NCBI GenBank assembly: GCA_000226015.1
Contig: JH153375.1
Location: forward strand, 195,329-259,328
Direction: 5' to 3'
Length of the DNA: 64,000 bases
DNA from: Mnemiopsis leidyi
Lineage: Eukaryota > Ctenophora > Tentaculata > Lobata > Bolinopsidae
This document shows, in pieces, positions 11,345-23,600 of the stretch. Position 1 is the first letter of the stretch. Every line of letters begins with the position of its first letter. The translations under genes were made by a program, and so were the position numbers. The notes under the pieces were generated by a model. That model searched no databases and was not told the DNA's origin. It saw nothing but the letters and a program-made list of their open reading frames with translations.

Positions 11345-14300
11345 CTACTCATCGTCGCTGTCCAGGACTGAAACGTCACGTTTCCGTTTGGAGAGTTTGG
11401 GCCGCTCCTCCATAGACTCGTCCGACTCTCTGTCGGACCCAGACTCCGAGTTTGCCCTGGAACTTGACTTTCTGTTTCCCTCTTTCATCATCCTGTTGGG
11501 CAGGGTAGTTTAAAACTACATATGTGGAATAGAAACGTGTGGAATAGAAACTGATCTAGTGTAACAGGTGTGTAGTTGAGCACCGAAATTGCGATTCCAA
11601 AAACACAGCGACAAAAATAAGGCAAAGGTTGTCCTCCTTACTTTTGAACCATAGGACAATTTTCTTTCACACCAGCTGATATGAAGCTGTAGCTTGACTT
11701 TATCTGTCTCCAGAGATTAGCTTGATTGTATATCACGTGATTTGTGTCCACAGCCTAGAAGGATGTGTAAACTGTAATCAAACTAACATATTGACTGATT
11801 GGCAGACCCTTTTAATTTTTCAATTGGCTCGGCAACGGTCGGTCAGTCAAAGCGTCCGCACGTGCTATCGCGCGTCAGTCAGTGGGATGACCTATAAAAA
11901 TTTACCGTATATAGATTTCCTACTGACACAGAAAAAGTCTGTAAGATACAATGATTGGGAAAAGATTAGTGTTCAAGAGGATAAAATTCCCGACCTTACA
12001 GATAGTCTCCACGAATTGGACCAGAATGTTAAGTCTTTTGTCGTCCATGCTAGAGACGGCTGAGCCGATGAATCCTTCTATAATCCTGATGACACCTTCA
12101 CCGTACTTATCTATCCACCAAACTGTGATTGGTATCACCTGAAATCATGGCTGTGATGGATCTTAAATGGGTTCTCAGTTCTGATGTTATGTTGCTGAAT
12201 TGCTAGATTTTTGTCTGAGACAAGTTAAAAAAATTAAAATACTGCTGACGTGTAAAACTTACAAGCTGATCTTCAAAGTTCTGCAAGAAAATAATTTTTT
12301 TCACCACTTTTTCTGTGGGCTTGACAGACTTGAGGAATATCAACATGGAACTGAACAGTTCAAAGTGATGAGTGTCCTTTATGTCTTTTAGAACATCTAT
12401 AACCTGAGACAAACATACTTCATTGAACATTGAAACAATTAAGTGGTGTATCGGCAAAAGTCATGTTTTCTGGTGGTCTCCCATTTATAGATTACCGAGA
12501 AATTATGAAACGAATCTTCTCTTACACAATACTTAAACTTTTTAAGGTGTTTTTAATTTATATAGCTGATTTGATAGCGCACTAAGATTTATTTGTGAAA
12601 ACCACAGTAAAATTTATCCAGATTTATTAAATACTCACAGATTCAGAGGGGACGCTCTCAGCGGATAATAACTGCCAGACACAATACTGCTCAAATGTCT
12701 CCCACTCTAATGTTGTCCGTAGGAGAGAGCTGATAGACCTCACGTTGAAGATCTTCATCTTTTTACTCATCACGTTACCTAGTAATGTAGCGTAAGGTGA
12801 AAGATTGCGCCTTCTTCTAGGATGACAGAACAAGGTCTAGGATTTTGGATATTTCATACTTGGTGATCATAGCTCATGAAGTATGGTGCATACATTTTGT
12901 CTACCTATTCTTACATTTCAGAGGTTTTATCGTGTCATAACTTAAAGAATTTATCATCTTTAAATCGCAAACATACAGACGATAGTGTGAAGTTGTTGAG
13001 AGTCAATGCAGGACACGATAAGATGTAGGATACTAGAGTTGCCCGTAGTAACAGCCGGGAATTTTTGATACAGATCAGGGATTATCTTGTAAAATGTTGC
13101 CGGGCTGTCTTCTTCTTGACAAATCCGCAAATCTTCAGTTAGACAAGCTTTAAGGTTTCCCGCATTGGTGTAGCTAGTAAACTCTGAGGTAAGGGTTATT
13201 GTGACTGTTCTGTAGACTTCCTATTTTTATTAGATTTAATCATTGTCTAAATTTCAAATTTTACAGGACGGATCGTTATATTGAGTCGAACCAGTAATCG
13301 TGGTGCTTCGAGATTTCAACAGTATTTTATCATAAAAGCAGAAAGTTTAAGACTAACTATGCCGTAGTCGAAATTCAAACACATAAAAATGTCCAATAAA
13401 TCAGACTCAAGCAACAAGTTACCTAGATAAAGGTCAAGCTGAGCTCGACTATACAAATAGTACAGTAAATGATATCCAACTCTAGGTTCTATGTTGTAGA
13501 ATTCTGATAAAAACTTCCATATTCTCGGTCTCTTGTCCTTAGTAAGGATAGATAGGAGCTGGAAAATACCGTGATGGAGAGGCACCTGAAGTATGATCAA
13601 TAATTGTTGACTTATTGAGGATTTTATAACCTCTCAGACATTAATGCAGTACAAAGTTTCAATAAAATCAATAATTATCTTGAGTCTACCATAATGAATT
13701 TTAATGATCAAGAAATAATATCATACGGGCTACTTAGTTCAACTAAAGAGAATCTAAAGTATGAGAGGGGAATGCTAACCTGTCCTTCCTCATCATCCAT
13801 CACACTCAGAGAAAGATAGGGCTGTAGAGTAACGTAAAGACATTTCGCTACAGTCGCTAGTTTGGGACGGGTCCACGCCGGATGATCCATTATTCTCGAT
13901 ATCACATTACCAAAGGAGGTTCTCTGTGCGATGGGCTCTGACTCGTATGAAAACTTTCGGATCTCCTGAAAACGGTTATTGTTGTGGCAAAAATCAGTAA
14001 CCATGTTTTGAAATGATAGATACTCAAAGCACTTGAAGCAGTAGCGAATCATTATACCATTATTAGGATGCCAAACACCAGTAAAAATTAAAAGTACTTT
14101 CATATAATGAGAACTAAAAACCGAACCTCCTTAATGCTAGGATCAAGCTCATCGATTAAGCCGGACAAGCCACTCTCATTGTCCTCGGAGTACTCAGAGG
14201 CAGAATCTCCGCCCCCACTCATGCCGCCTCCTCTATCGTCCACCGCACCGTTCTCTAACGGCTCCTTCACATACTCCGGCACATACTCCTCCTCCACCTC

Positions 14301-17290
14301 CTCCTTCATACCGGAGAAGGGGGAGTCATCCAGCATCCTGTTCTCCAGGGAGAGGTTGACGGCAGGGGGAGGAGGGGGAGGTGGAGGAGGCGATCTCGTG
14401 TCGTCGTCTGAGAACTTGCTGTCGTCGTCGTGTTTCGCCATCACTCCAACCCCACCCCCGCCCGGACTACACATTCCCGGAAACTTCCGATGAAACGAGA
14501 GACGGAGTTCCTCATCCAACTTAGGATGACTGACCAGTAAGGTAAAGTCTGCTATAACTTTCTTGTCGATTATATCCTTGAAACTGTTGTTTATACCCGA
14601 CCATACTTCTTGCTGTAACTCCGGACAAAACTCGTCCGTCATTCTGATGATGAAGTCCATGAGGGTGGCCGCAATGACCGGATGAGATTTTAAAGCGTGG
14701 TTCATGACCAGTATGCCTGGCTCGATGTTCATGATGCTGTCTGAGTCCTTGTTATAGAAAAACCAATCATAAAAAAGTGCCAATTTAGTCTGAGCAGCCA
14801 TTACATTAGACGTGATTGTGGTGAGAAGCCAACCGATAAGCGCCCACCGCGGCACAATGTTCGAATTTAACATTTCGTTGGTAGGGTGTATCACCCCGCA
14901 AATATACCGTATACAATCACAAACAAGAGTCTGAGTTTCGGGACCCGTGAAGAACCGCCGGGCGAACCAAGTCTGATAACGCTGATGTTGGCCGAACTTG
15001 ACCTGGGTTGCCAGGAAAGAGAGTCTTGTCTCCATGTCGGGGGTCAAGCGCGACGCTAAAAACCGCCTGGAAGTTCTGACGGATAGGATCTGGAGGATTC
15101 CCGTAAAGTTTGGACTTAGTTTTTGGGGGCTGTACAGTATGTCCCTCCACAGGTCTATGAACTCGGGTATTTTCGCGACACCCTGGAGCAGTCTGATAAA
15201 GTCTCTCCCGAGTTTCATGCACTCCTCGAAGTTTTCTCTGATGAGTTTGATGGAAAGGGAAATTTCTGCTTTACGTAAGTGTGCTACCTGGGAGGATTTA
15301 TTCTAATTTAGATTTCGAATTTTAACATTACTGGAGGAATGATATACGAGATACGCCTTTAAGGTATATTAACTCTCAAACCTAAAATTAGAATCAGCTA
15401 TCATATCATCATGACGCATATTAAAACAATGAACTGGCCCCGAAATCTCGTCTTATGACAAATCCAAAATTGTTCATCTAACTACAATTTGTTAACAGAT
15501 CATTTAGGGTCGTTAATCACCATGGATATGACATATAACTACACTGCAATATAATCTCACTTGAGGTGTGGTGTGATCCACGATGAGTCTGAGGAATGTG
15601 TATACTGAGAGATTTAAAATGAAGGAGTTGGCAACCACCCAATTTAACTGGGACGTGACTACCTGGGGAAAGAATTTGTTAAATGTCGTCGACCAAATTC
15701 TAGTACTTGCCCAAATATGATACAAAGTCGTTTTATGATCCTATGTTTTAAAATGATTAAAGTTTTTAAATTCTCGATAATTTTGGGGAAAATGTTGGAC
15801 TAACATAACCGCAAAACTAAAAAAGGTCCATCGATAGTGATATTTGGCAGGTAATCGAGTTATCGAGAGGATAGAAGAACTTTTAGTCATGGTTACGATA
15901 GAAATCGTGTAGGGAGAGACAGTTTTAGCAGAAATTTCAACTGGTAACCTTAATCATCTGTTCGGCAAAGAGGACGTTAGGACTCTTGATGTCTCCACCT
16001 TTGATACAGCTCATCATAAGGACAAACAGCTGGTCACCACCAGGTATGTTACTGAGAGATATTTTGGATAGGACTTAAGGGCTGTGCGCGATTCAGCTAG
16101 CAGAATGCGGATATTATGAGCAAGGAAAATATTATATATCACTGAGAATAAATTAAGAGAAATGGAAAACAGTCATGTAAACTGTATGTTTGTCTTGCAG
16201 ACGCAGTTGAGCTAGATCATAATTTTTAAAATCCAGTCGTATGTTAGACAGTCAATTTTAACGTTAGGTACTTGAAAGTTGGTTGAATTGAACGTTGAAT
16301 GAAGTAAGATGTGTGTAATTATTCGATCTTATCTCACCTGATAATGATTTGTTCTAATATCCATATAAGCTGCATCTTTACGGGCATCAGAAGTTTGTCA
16401 AACCTGAAATATTAAGACTGAAATTCTAAGAATATTTGTTCTGAGATTCTTAGACAACATGTCCTTTTGACAATTTAATTGTAAACTGCATCATCTTAAC
16501 TTTCTTACACTTAGTGCCATTTTCAATTTACTAGTGAGCTCACAATAATCCAATAACACTGAGTTCAGTTGACATAATTAAACCTGTGAGAAACAAGCTG
16601 ATTCAGTCGAGCTATCACCAGCTGCAAATTGTCACGTGACACGATGGTTAGGTCCCGCCACGCTTTGCTTGCTTGACTCTGATCTGTCAACATGACGTAC
16701 AGCAGAGCAACGCATACCTGATGTTCATTTGTAAGCTACCCAATAGTGACTTATAGTGAGGCAGGGAACATGATTCGAAACCTTAATAGAATATATTCCA
16801 ACCAAATAGAATTTAAAGAAAAATAATCTCAGAAGAATGTGATTTTGAGCTTTACAAAAAAAGAGATGAAGGTTATTGTGTACCCGCTTGTGGTTGTCAG
16901 GAGTGGAGGTAGTCAAAACATTAAGTTTGTCTAACGATTCTCGCTCTGACAGGCCTGCAAATAAAACGTAGTTAGATGAAATCGAGATACTCTACTTTAG
17001 AATAAAGTTTAATATATCGAGTGACATAAGACAGGTCAGTTTACGTTGATCAGTCTATTAGACAAACAATGGAGTAACTGCTTTTTACAGTAGGGTGTTC
17101 ATAAATACCAAGCTCGGTAATTTTACATTAGTTAATCGTGAGATTTTTATATACTAGAATAGTTAAATTAGCGAACTTCACCTGTCAGTGTCTGAAGAAG
17201 AAAATCTTTATCTTGTATGAATTCTGCATCTATCTCATCATTTGTTTCAAGGTTGTTCAGCGAGAACAAACATGATTTGGGTGGTTCCAT
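11345..17290 (-). CDS. INTS3: Integrator complex subunit 3
   Basis: INTS3 is a HEAT-repeat subunit of the Integrator complex, which cleaves and attenuates RNA polymerase II transcripts; in human it is also in the SOSS DNA-repair complex. Fifteen exons close in frame (978 codons): 17290-17182, 16954-16884, 16717-16584, 16403-16338, 16051-15949, 15662-15561, 15287-14127, 13965-13780, 13585-13423, 13183-12977, 12778-12639, 12403-12263, 12138-11995, 11703-11642 and 11492-11345. Diagnostic stretches include FLRLIVDH, FTGILQIL, FLASRLTPDMETRL, CDCIRYICGVIHPTNE, GWLLTTITSNV, ALFYDWFF, IMNIEPGILVMNH and LEWETFEQYCVWQLL. The big exon 7 ends in a low-complexity part with nine consecutive prolines. The C-terminus is acidic/basic and ends LDSDDE, like the human SDSD end. 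The 62-nt exon 14 was placed by phase and donor quality only. The product is about 65 residues shorter than human INTS3. Confidence 0.93.
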
Positions 17291-17607
17291 AGACTATAAG
17301 AGAAAATATAATGCGTCACTAGAATTTACGGAAGTTTATCAAAGCAGTTGAGTATTTATAAAAGAACGTATTTTCAGTAATTTATCTAAAAAATATTGAA
17401 GAGCGAGTCACTAATTCATACAAGAAATTTGGAATAATATCGTTCAAAATTCAATTAAAAGGGTCAACCAGTGGAAAACAAAACTTTGACGAAACCATTT
17501 AAAAACTTTAAAAACGCGCACATAGCCACATAGGCATATCGTGTGACATTTGAATAACTTAAAAAGTAAAGCCTTAATAAATAAGTATCCGTTAAAATCA
17601 GTCAATA
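17291..17607. other. intergenic, NOP9 3' end to INTS3 5' end
   Basis: A 317-bp gap between the NOP9 stop and the INTS3 start, both on the minus strand. It must contain the NOP9 poly(A) region and the INTS3 promoter. AT-rich; nothing more specific is seen. Confidence 0.5.
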
Positions 17608-20600
17608 TCATAAAGAGGCTTTCTCAATTTTCTTCTTTTTGGGCTTTTTTGGTTTATCAGTAATTACACAGGATTCTTTTCTTTTTAATTTCTTTGGTTT
17701 TACACTCTCTGGTTGTACATTCTCAATCGCATCTCCAACTGTAGACCTACCATCTGCATTTACACTTTTCCCCGTACTTTCGACAGCTGACTCCTTGTTG
17801 ATTATTTTTTCAAATGACTCAACATTCTTCTTTTTCTTTCTCTCTGATTCTTCCCACATATTTAGTCCTTGTTTGAAGGCTTTCAGATTACAATTTTTAA
17901 ACACGATTGATCCGTAAGTATTTTCACGTATAGCTTGCTCCTTCGCGATCAGGGTCTGCAAATGTAAGACTATGATAGGTATGACCAATAAAAACGTAAT
18001 GACTGATGAACTTTACCCCTTATACACATCTATACTTACGAAGTTATAAAACAGATGCGGCGATGAAAAACGGAGAGACCTTATTCTTTTATGAAAATTG
18101 TGCATGATCTAGATCTAATGAATCAGGCCCATCACAAACCTTTAAAAGCAAACGCACCTGAGCTATTGCAGACTTGAGGGGGCTATCAGCAGCAAGCCAC
18201 ATCGCCTCAACGATCCTGCTCCCACAAGGGTTGACCACCAACTTGTCGGCTAGAAAAGCTGCTGCTCTAATAAACCTGCAAAGAGTTGATCGAATAATTT
18301 AAACTTCAATTTTGAAGATGTTTTACCTATAGAATCAAATGTATGACAATTTTTCAGTAATATTCGTTACGATGTTAGAATCCAATATTGATTGAGTAGA
18401 AAGTTCACTAAAAATCTCAATTCTTAGGCATACAGAGACATATGATATTTAAATCAGAACTTTAATGAGACTTAAACCCTGAACTATCCGCTGCTATTCC
18501 AAATTAACATTTTAAGTCATGGCCTTAATGTGTGTCCCAGAAAATTTGTAAAGCTACTACATTGCTAGCATGCTTTGTACCTTTATTATCATATCATTGT
18601 TACTTTCATATTGGGTCGTGGTTCTGAATACTCCGGGTATCCAAAATTAACATTACCAAGCATCGCGGAGCTATATGATATGTACTATTTCTGCATCTTT
18701 CATTCTTTCAAGTACATGCAAATACTTACTAGCTAAATGTTGTTATTCTAAAAGCCGAGTAAATAGCTCGACGCGATAATCGATATAAATATAGAAGAGA
18801 ACAATCACTGAGATATATCTACTGGCCCTGCTTTGCTGTTACTTCGTTAATCGCTTATTCTTGTGCAAGAAATTCGCTGAAGGTAAGGCGGTGTCACGCG
18901 AGAGTAGCACACACTGATATCATAAGTCTGATATCATTTTTGGGATCCTTTTCAGAAGAATATACAAGTGTTGGTATCAGCACTCCATGGATTGCGGTGA
19001 AGTACAGTGCCGAGCAGTAAAGCTCTCAGAGAAAAATGTTCACGGCACATTCCATTAAGGTCTTTACTTATACGAATATAATTTACATTCTCTCTCATTT
19101 TCTTTGTATAGACTGGGCGAAAGTCCGACGGATTGGAACTTCGGGGTTTGCCGGGTAAGCTCTACTGGTATAAAGTACAGAATGATGGCCTTAACTTAAC
19201 ATTAAATCATATGCACCTGTATATCGGTCGGTTTGTTGAAACTAACACAAATTATTCTTTTTAGCACACAATGGAGGTAGTCTCTCCTCTCCCAGTAATC
19301 TTGTAGGAGCTGTTTCAGGAGGATTTTTCCAGGAGCAGCCAGTCTATTAGGACCAGATTCGGCTACACAGAGTCCGGAAAGGTAAACGACATCCTCCATT
19401 CTGAAAACAAACACCCACAAACACAAACACACGCAAGCACGCACACACCCAACAACTTAACACCGACTAAAAACCCACAAGTGGTGCAAGTTGCGCTTTA
19501 CCTGGAAGTCAGACATTTGCATGAACGGGCTAAGGAGTGATACAAGACATTAAGGAGTGATACAAGACATTAAGGAGTGATACAAGACATACGTTTCGTC
19601 TTGCTAGGGTCTTACACAATACGGGACGCGGGACTGTTAATTTTGGACAAGAGCAACGATGTCGGGGAGGCTGGAGAAGGTTTTGATGTCTAGAATCAAG
19701 TCAGAGGTGTAAACTGTAACTTCTTGTAGACCTACTGTAGATTTTAAAGATCATTGTATGATTTTACTTTTTCGTAGTTAGATTAATTATCTTTGTTTGT
19801 TCTTATCCATCAAAGTGTTATACATGAGTCACCTGGCTTCTAGAAACATCCGTTTACTTCAAAATTCTTTTTTCGAGAGACATGTACAACTCGCAGGTGA
19901 ACGTTTTTAATTCAAATTTTAATTTCATGGAGAACTTAAAGATTTTTGTTTTTCCACAAGAAAATTGATTAAGTGTTGATACTTTGTTTAATTTCGGTCG
20001 AGCGTAATCTCATAGCTGTATCCATCTCATAGCTGTATAAATCGTTCAACGTAAAAGACTGTAAGAATGATATCTTCAAATCAATTATTTTTTCTATTTC
20101 CATCCACCCAGCTACCTTCGAACTACTTGGTGTAAATACCATACTTCAACTTGAATTTCTGAACTGAAATGTCAAAGCATAGCAAGGGGTGGTTACGAAA
20201 ATCATCATTAAAATGACGAATTTACTTTTTAAAATCTCAAAGAATGTTTACACCATTAAAAAATCATTTTCAACTTAATATGTAAAATCTTTACAAGCAT
20301 GAAACAAGGTATGTTGGGTCAAAATTGCAAAGCTCCCTTCAAAAACAAAAAGGAGGGTAATAGTTCCATTATGATAATTGATATCAACTAAGCAGAATAA
20401 CTCTGGAACAAAATCAATGACTCTGACGACTCTGATGATTAAAATGTACAAAAATAGAACCTTAAAAATCGAACATGCTCATTCTTCTTATGGTGACATT
20501 CACAAGACCTGCAAAATCTTATCAGGTAGTTCACTTAAGTTTTCTCAGTATGTCGTATGATAATTGTCTCGCCCATTTTCAAAGGTTTATGTAAGGATAA

Positions 20601-23600
20601 ACAACACTCCTGTTAGTAAAAATAAATGCTTTATTTAAAATACATGCAGTAATCGATAATATATCTAATCAAGGACAGGTCAAAATGTCTAGGTAGTTGA
20701 ATACCAGTTTAGCACCAAGTCAATGTTGGTGAGTATTATTATATTTGGTGAGTTTATTGAAAAAAACTTCTTCTTCGATCTCAATGGTAGTACGAATGGT
20801 TGCATCAAGCTCTCCCTTGAATTTAATCGTGTATGAGCGATTTTTCAGCAGCGATTCACTCGCTCTTATTTCCTCTGGAAGTGTGCTATCTTCGATCTCC
20901 TGGACTTCTGCCAAAACACCAAGGTGCAGCATCTGTTCTGTCAAGTAATCCGGACGTTTCTTCAGCAGAGCCGTGTGTTGGAAATCTGGAAACTTGGAAA
21001 TTACGTGAGTTATGACAGCTCTATTTGGGTCACCGAAAATAAAGTACTTTTGCTTTTCTGGGTAAGAGACATACGAGGATGGGTCGAGACGTTGAAAACG
21101 AGGCATATCAACAACTTTGAACGTAATCATGTTCCCAGCAGGATCGTTGAAAAACCTCATGCGGATTTCGATGCCTTTACGATGCAGCAAGTCGTACAGA
21201 TTCAGCTTGAGAGAGCCTTCCTTGGGATGAACTCCTCCTACGGTTTCAAACACGACTGGTTGCCCATTCTGTTTGCAAATCGATCGGTACTTCTTCACCA
21301 TTTCTTTATCAGAATTGGACATCTGGACCTTTATCGATGCCTGATAGTGATGCTCAAGAATATCGCTGCAGGTCAGGTATTCGAGGAAAATTGTGTTACT
21401 TTCCCCCAGGCTATCTTTTGGATCGCAATGGACAAATCTGTGGGGCACAATCTCATCTTCTATGCGACCCATGGCGTTTAAAACAACCATTCTGAACAAG
21501 TCGCCTATTTCAAAGGCAGACTCGTTTGATTGCCAGGGATTCATACACGTGTTCACCATTACGTTCAAATCCTCCTCATTCTGATCCAATCCGAGTTTTT
21601 GTTTGAACACCAATAGTCCTTTTCCGTGCGCTTTCGCTGCTAGTCCCGACTGCATTAACATAAGAGACACACGACTAGCATCAGACCCGACGAAAATGTT
21701 CATTGCGTCGGAAAGTGCCTCTTGAAGCTTGTTACATTTTGTAACATCGCTGTTACCTTTGAAATTTACCACAAACGTGTTAATCATTGTATCAGGGCCA
21801 CATAAGGTAAGGAAATCCTTAGCTTCTTTGCAAAGAAATATTTCACTTAACGGCTTGTATGCGATTTTATCCATGACTAAATTTTTGGCACTTTCAATGT
21901 CATATCCTTCAGGGAGGTTTTGCAAAGGGACACATACAAAAGGGTCATCTTCTCTGGCAACTGTCAACCACATGGCATAAAAAAGTTTCGAAATTGATAT
22001 GCACTGCCCCAAAACTCTACCGTAGCCAAAATTGCTCAGGCCGACAACTTTGTGTGACATCAGAATTCCAGCAGGAGCTGCTCCGGGCTTCGATCCTTCA
22101 ATTCCGTACATACTCAGATTGGGGTCGTCCTCCCCGTTCATTACTACTGGGTGGTAGGTTGCGATGGTGAACCGCATTTTACTATTGCGATAACACAGGG
22201 CACCTCCAGGATATGGACAAAAGCCAGATTTGTGAGGGTCGATCGTTATTGTGTCGGCCAACTGGATATTCTCGTACTGCTCTTCAACATAAGGGCTTAG
22301 CTTGCAGTACGGCACAAATCCGTCGGTCTTCATATTGGAATTAGTCAATATTTCGTCTTCCACAGGCGAGCCGATGAGCATGGTCTTGAAGTATCCGCCC
22401 CATGCAGCATCAGCCAGTAAGGTGAAGTTGAGTCCTTTGCTTTTAAATGCCTCTCTCAATTCATACATCGCTTTTATGGGGTCTACCGCGGACTCTTCCG
22501 TGGAACCTATCACTGCAACTGAAGCGATAACCGGCCTTTCTTCATTCAGACAACCCTCAAGAACGTCCTTCAGACAATCTAAGTCCTGTCTAAAATCTGC
22601 ATCCAGAGCTATTGGAATGTTGCCATCAAATCCGAGCCCCAGAATAGTGCCTGCCTTTGGCCATGAGTAGTGATTATTTGCCGGACATGTGTAAACCGGA
22701 GAATGCTTGATATTGTGCTTTCTCAAGAAGTCAAAAAGTCCCAAATTCATTACGCTCTCGGCTTCAATGGCACGATGTACTTTAGAAACGTCTACCGGAC
22801 CAGCTGTAGCCATGCGCTCGCAAATCTTCTCCTCGAGATCACAGATCTCATCGACATCCATGTTCAGTAGCTGCCATGTTGTACATTCACCGAGAGCGGT
22901 CTCTTTTCTGCACTTCTCATCTTTGTTGTACACTAACACTGGAGTTTGGAGACCGATCTCAACTTGTTCTTTTGATACGCAGGATCGTATTTCACACTTT
23001 GGATCTTCATTCATCAGAGCTGACTTGACAGCAAGTGGGAGGAACTTCAGGTTTCTTGACGCCCAGAGCGCTTCTATGTTAGCCACTGATCCACCACTGG
23101 TAATGTGCCCCCAAGACAGTGGCCCTTTCCTTCTAGGATTGATGTTGTATCCCAACATGTCACACAGCTGCTGAGCGACCTGGTGTTCATACAATGTGGT
23201 AACTGGACTGGCAGCTGAGTCCACATTGTTTTGATTAAACAGCATGGCTGTCATGTAGCCTAACAACGAAGGCATGGTGGTATCCCAGAGCATATGGGCT
23301 TGATAGCGGGGAGAGAAGAAGGGAGTATTTCCAGCCATGTCTTCTTGCATCTTCATCAGGCACGCTCTAGTGTCCTCAACCTCACTCAGATACGGGGCAG
23401 ACCTTTTGATCTCTTCTGTTAGGTACTCAGGATCCGCTGGAAAATAGTTCTTCCTCAATCGAACATGCTCCTCAAAGACCTCCTTAAAAATGCTCATAAA
23501 CACGTCAGCGTTCTCAGCCCGAGGACCGAGAAACCAACCACCAAGAGCTTTCCACTGATCATCGTACACATCTCCGACAGGAGCAAGTCCCGCCGACATG

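Larger units (their letters stand above)
18276..20719. other. NOP9 intron 10, proximal part
   Basis: Non-coding apart from the candidate exon at 19217-19400. It holds a 20-bp triplicate at 19531-19590. A minus-strand AATAAA lies at 20635-20630, about 85 bp past the stop of the first decarboxylase gene, and is its likely poly(A) signal. Confidence 0.5.

Noticed and set aside
14107-14493. 128-codon plus-strand frame rich in Ser/Pro/Gly
   Set aside because: Antisense of the low-complexity part of INTS3 exon 7.
19217-19400. This segment as a normal NOP9 exon
   Set aside because: Its exit phase (0) does not match exon 11 entry (phase 2), whereas exon 10 joins exon 11 directly in frame.
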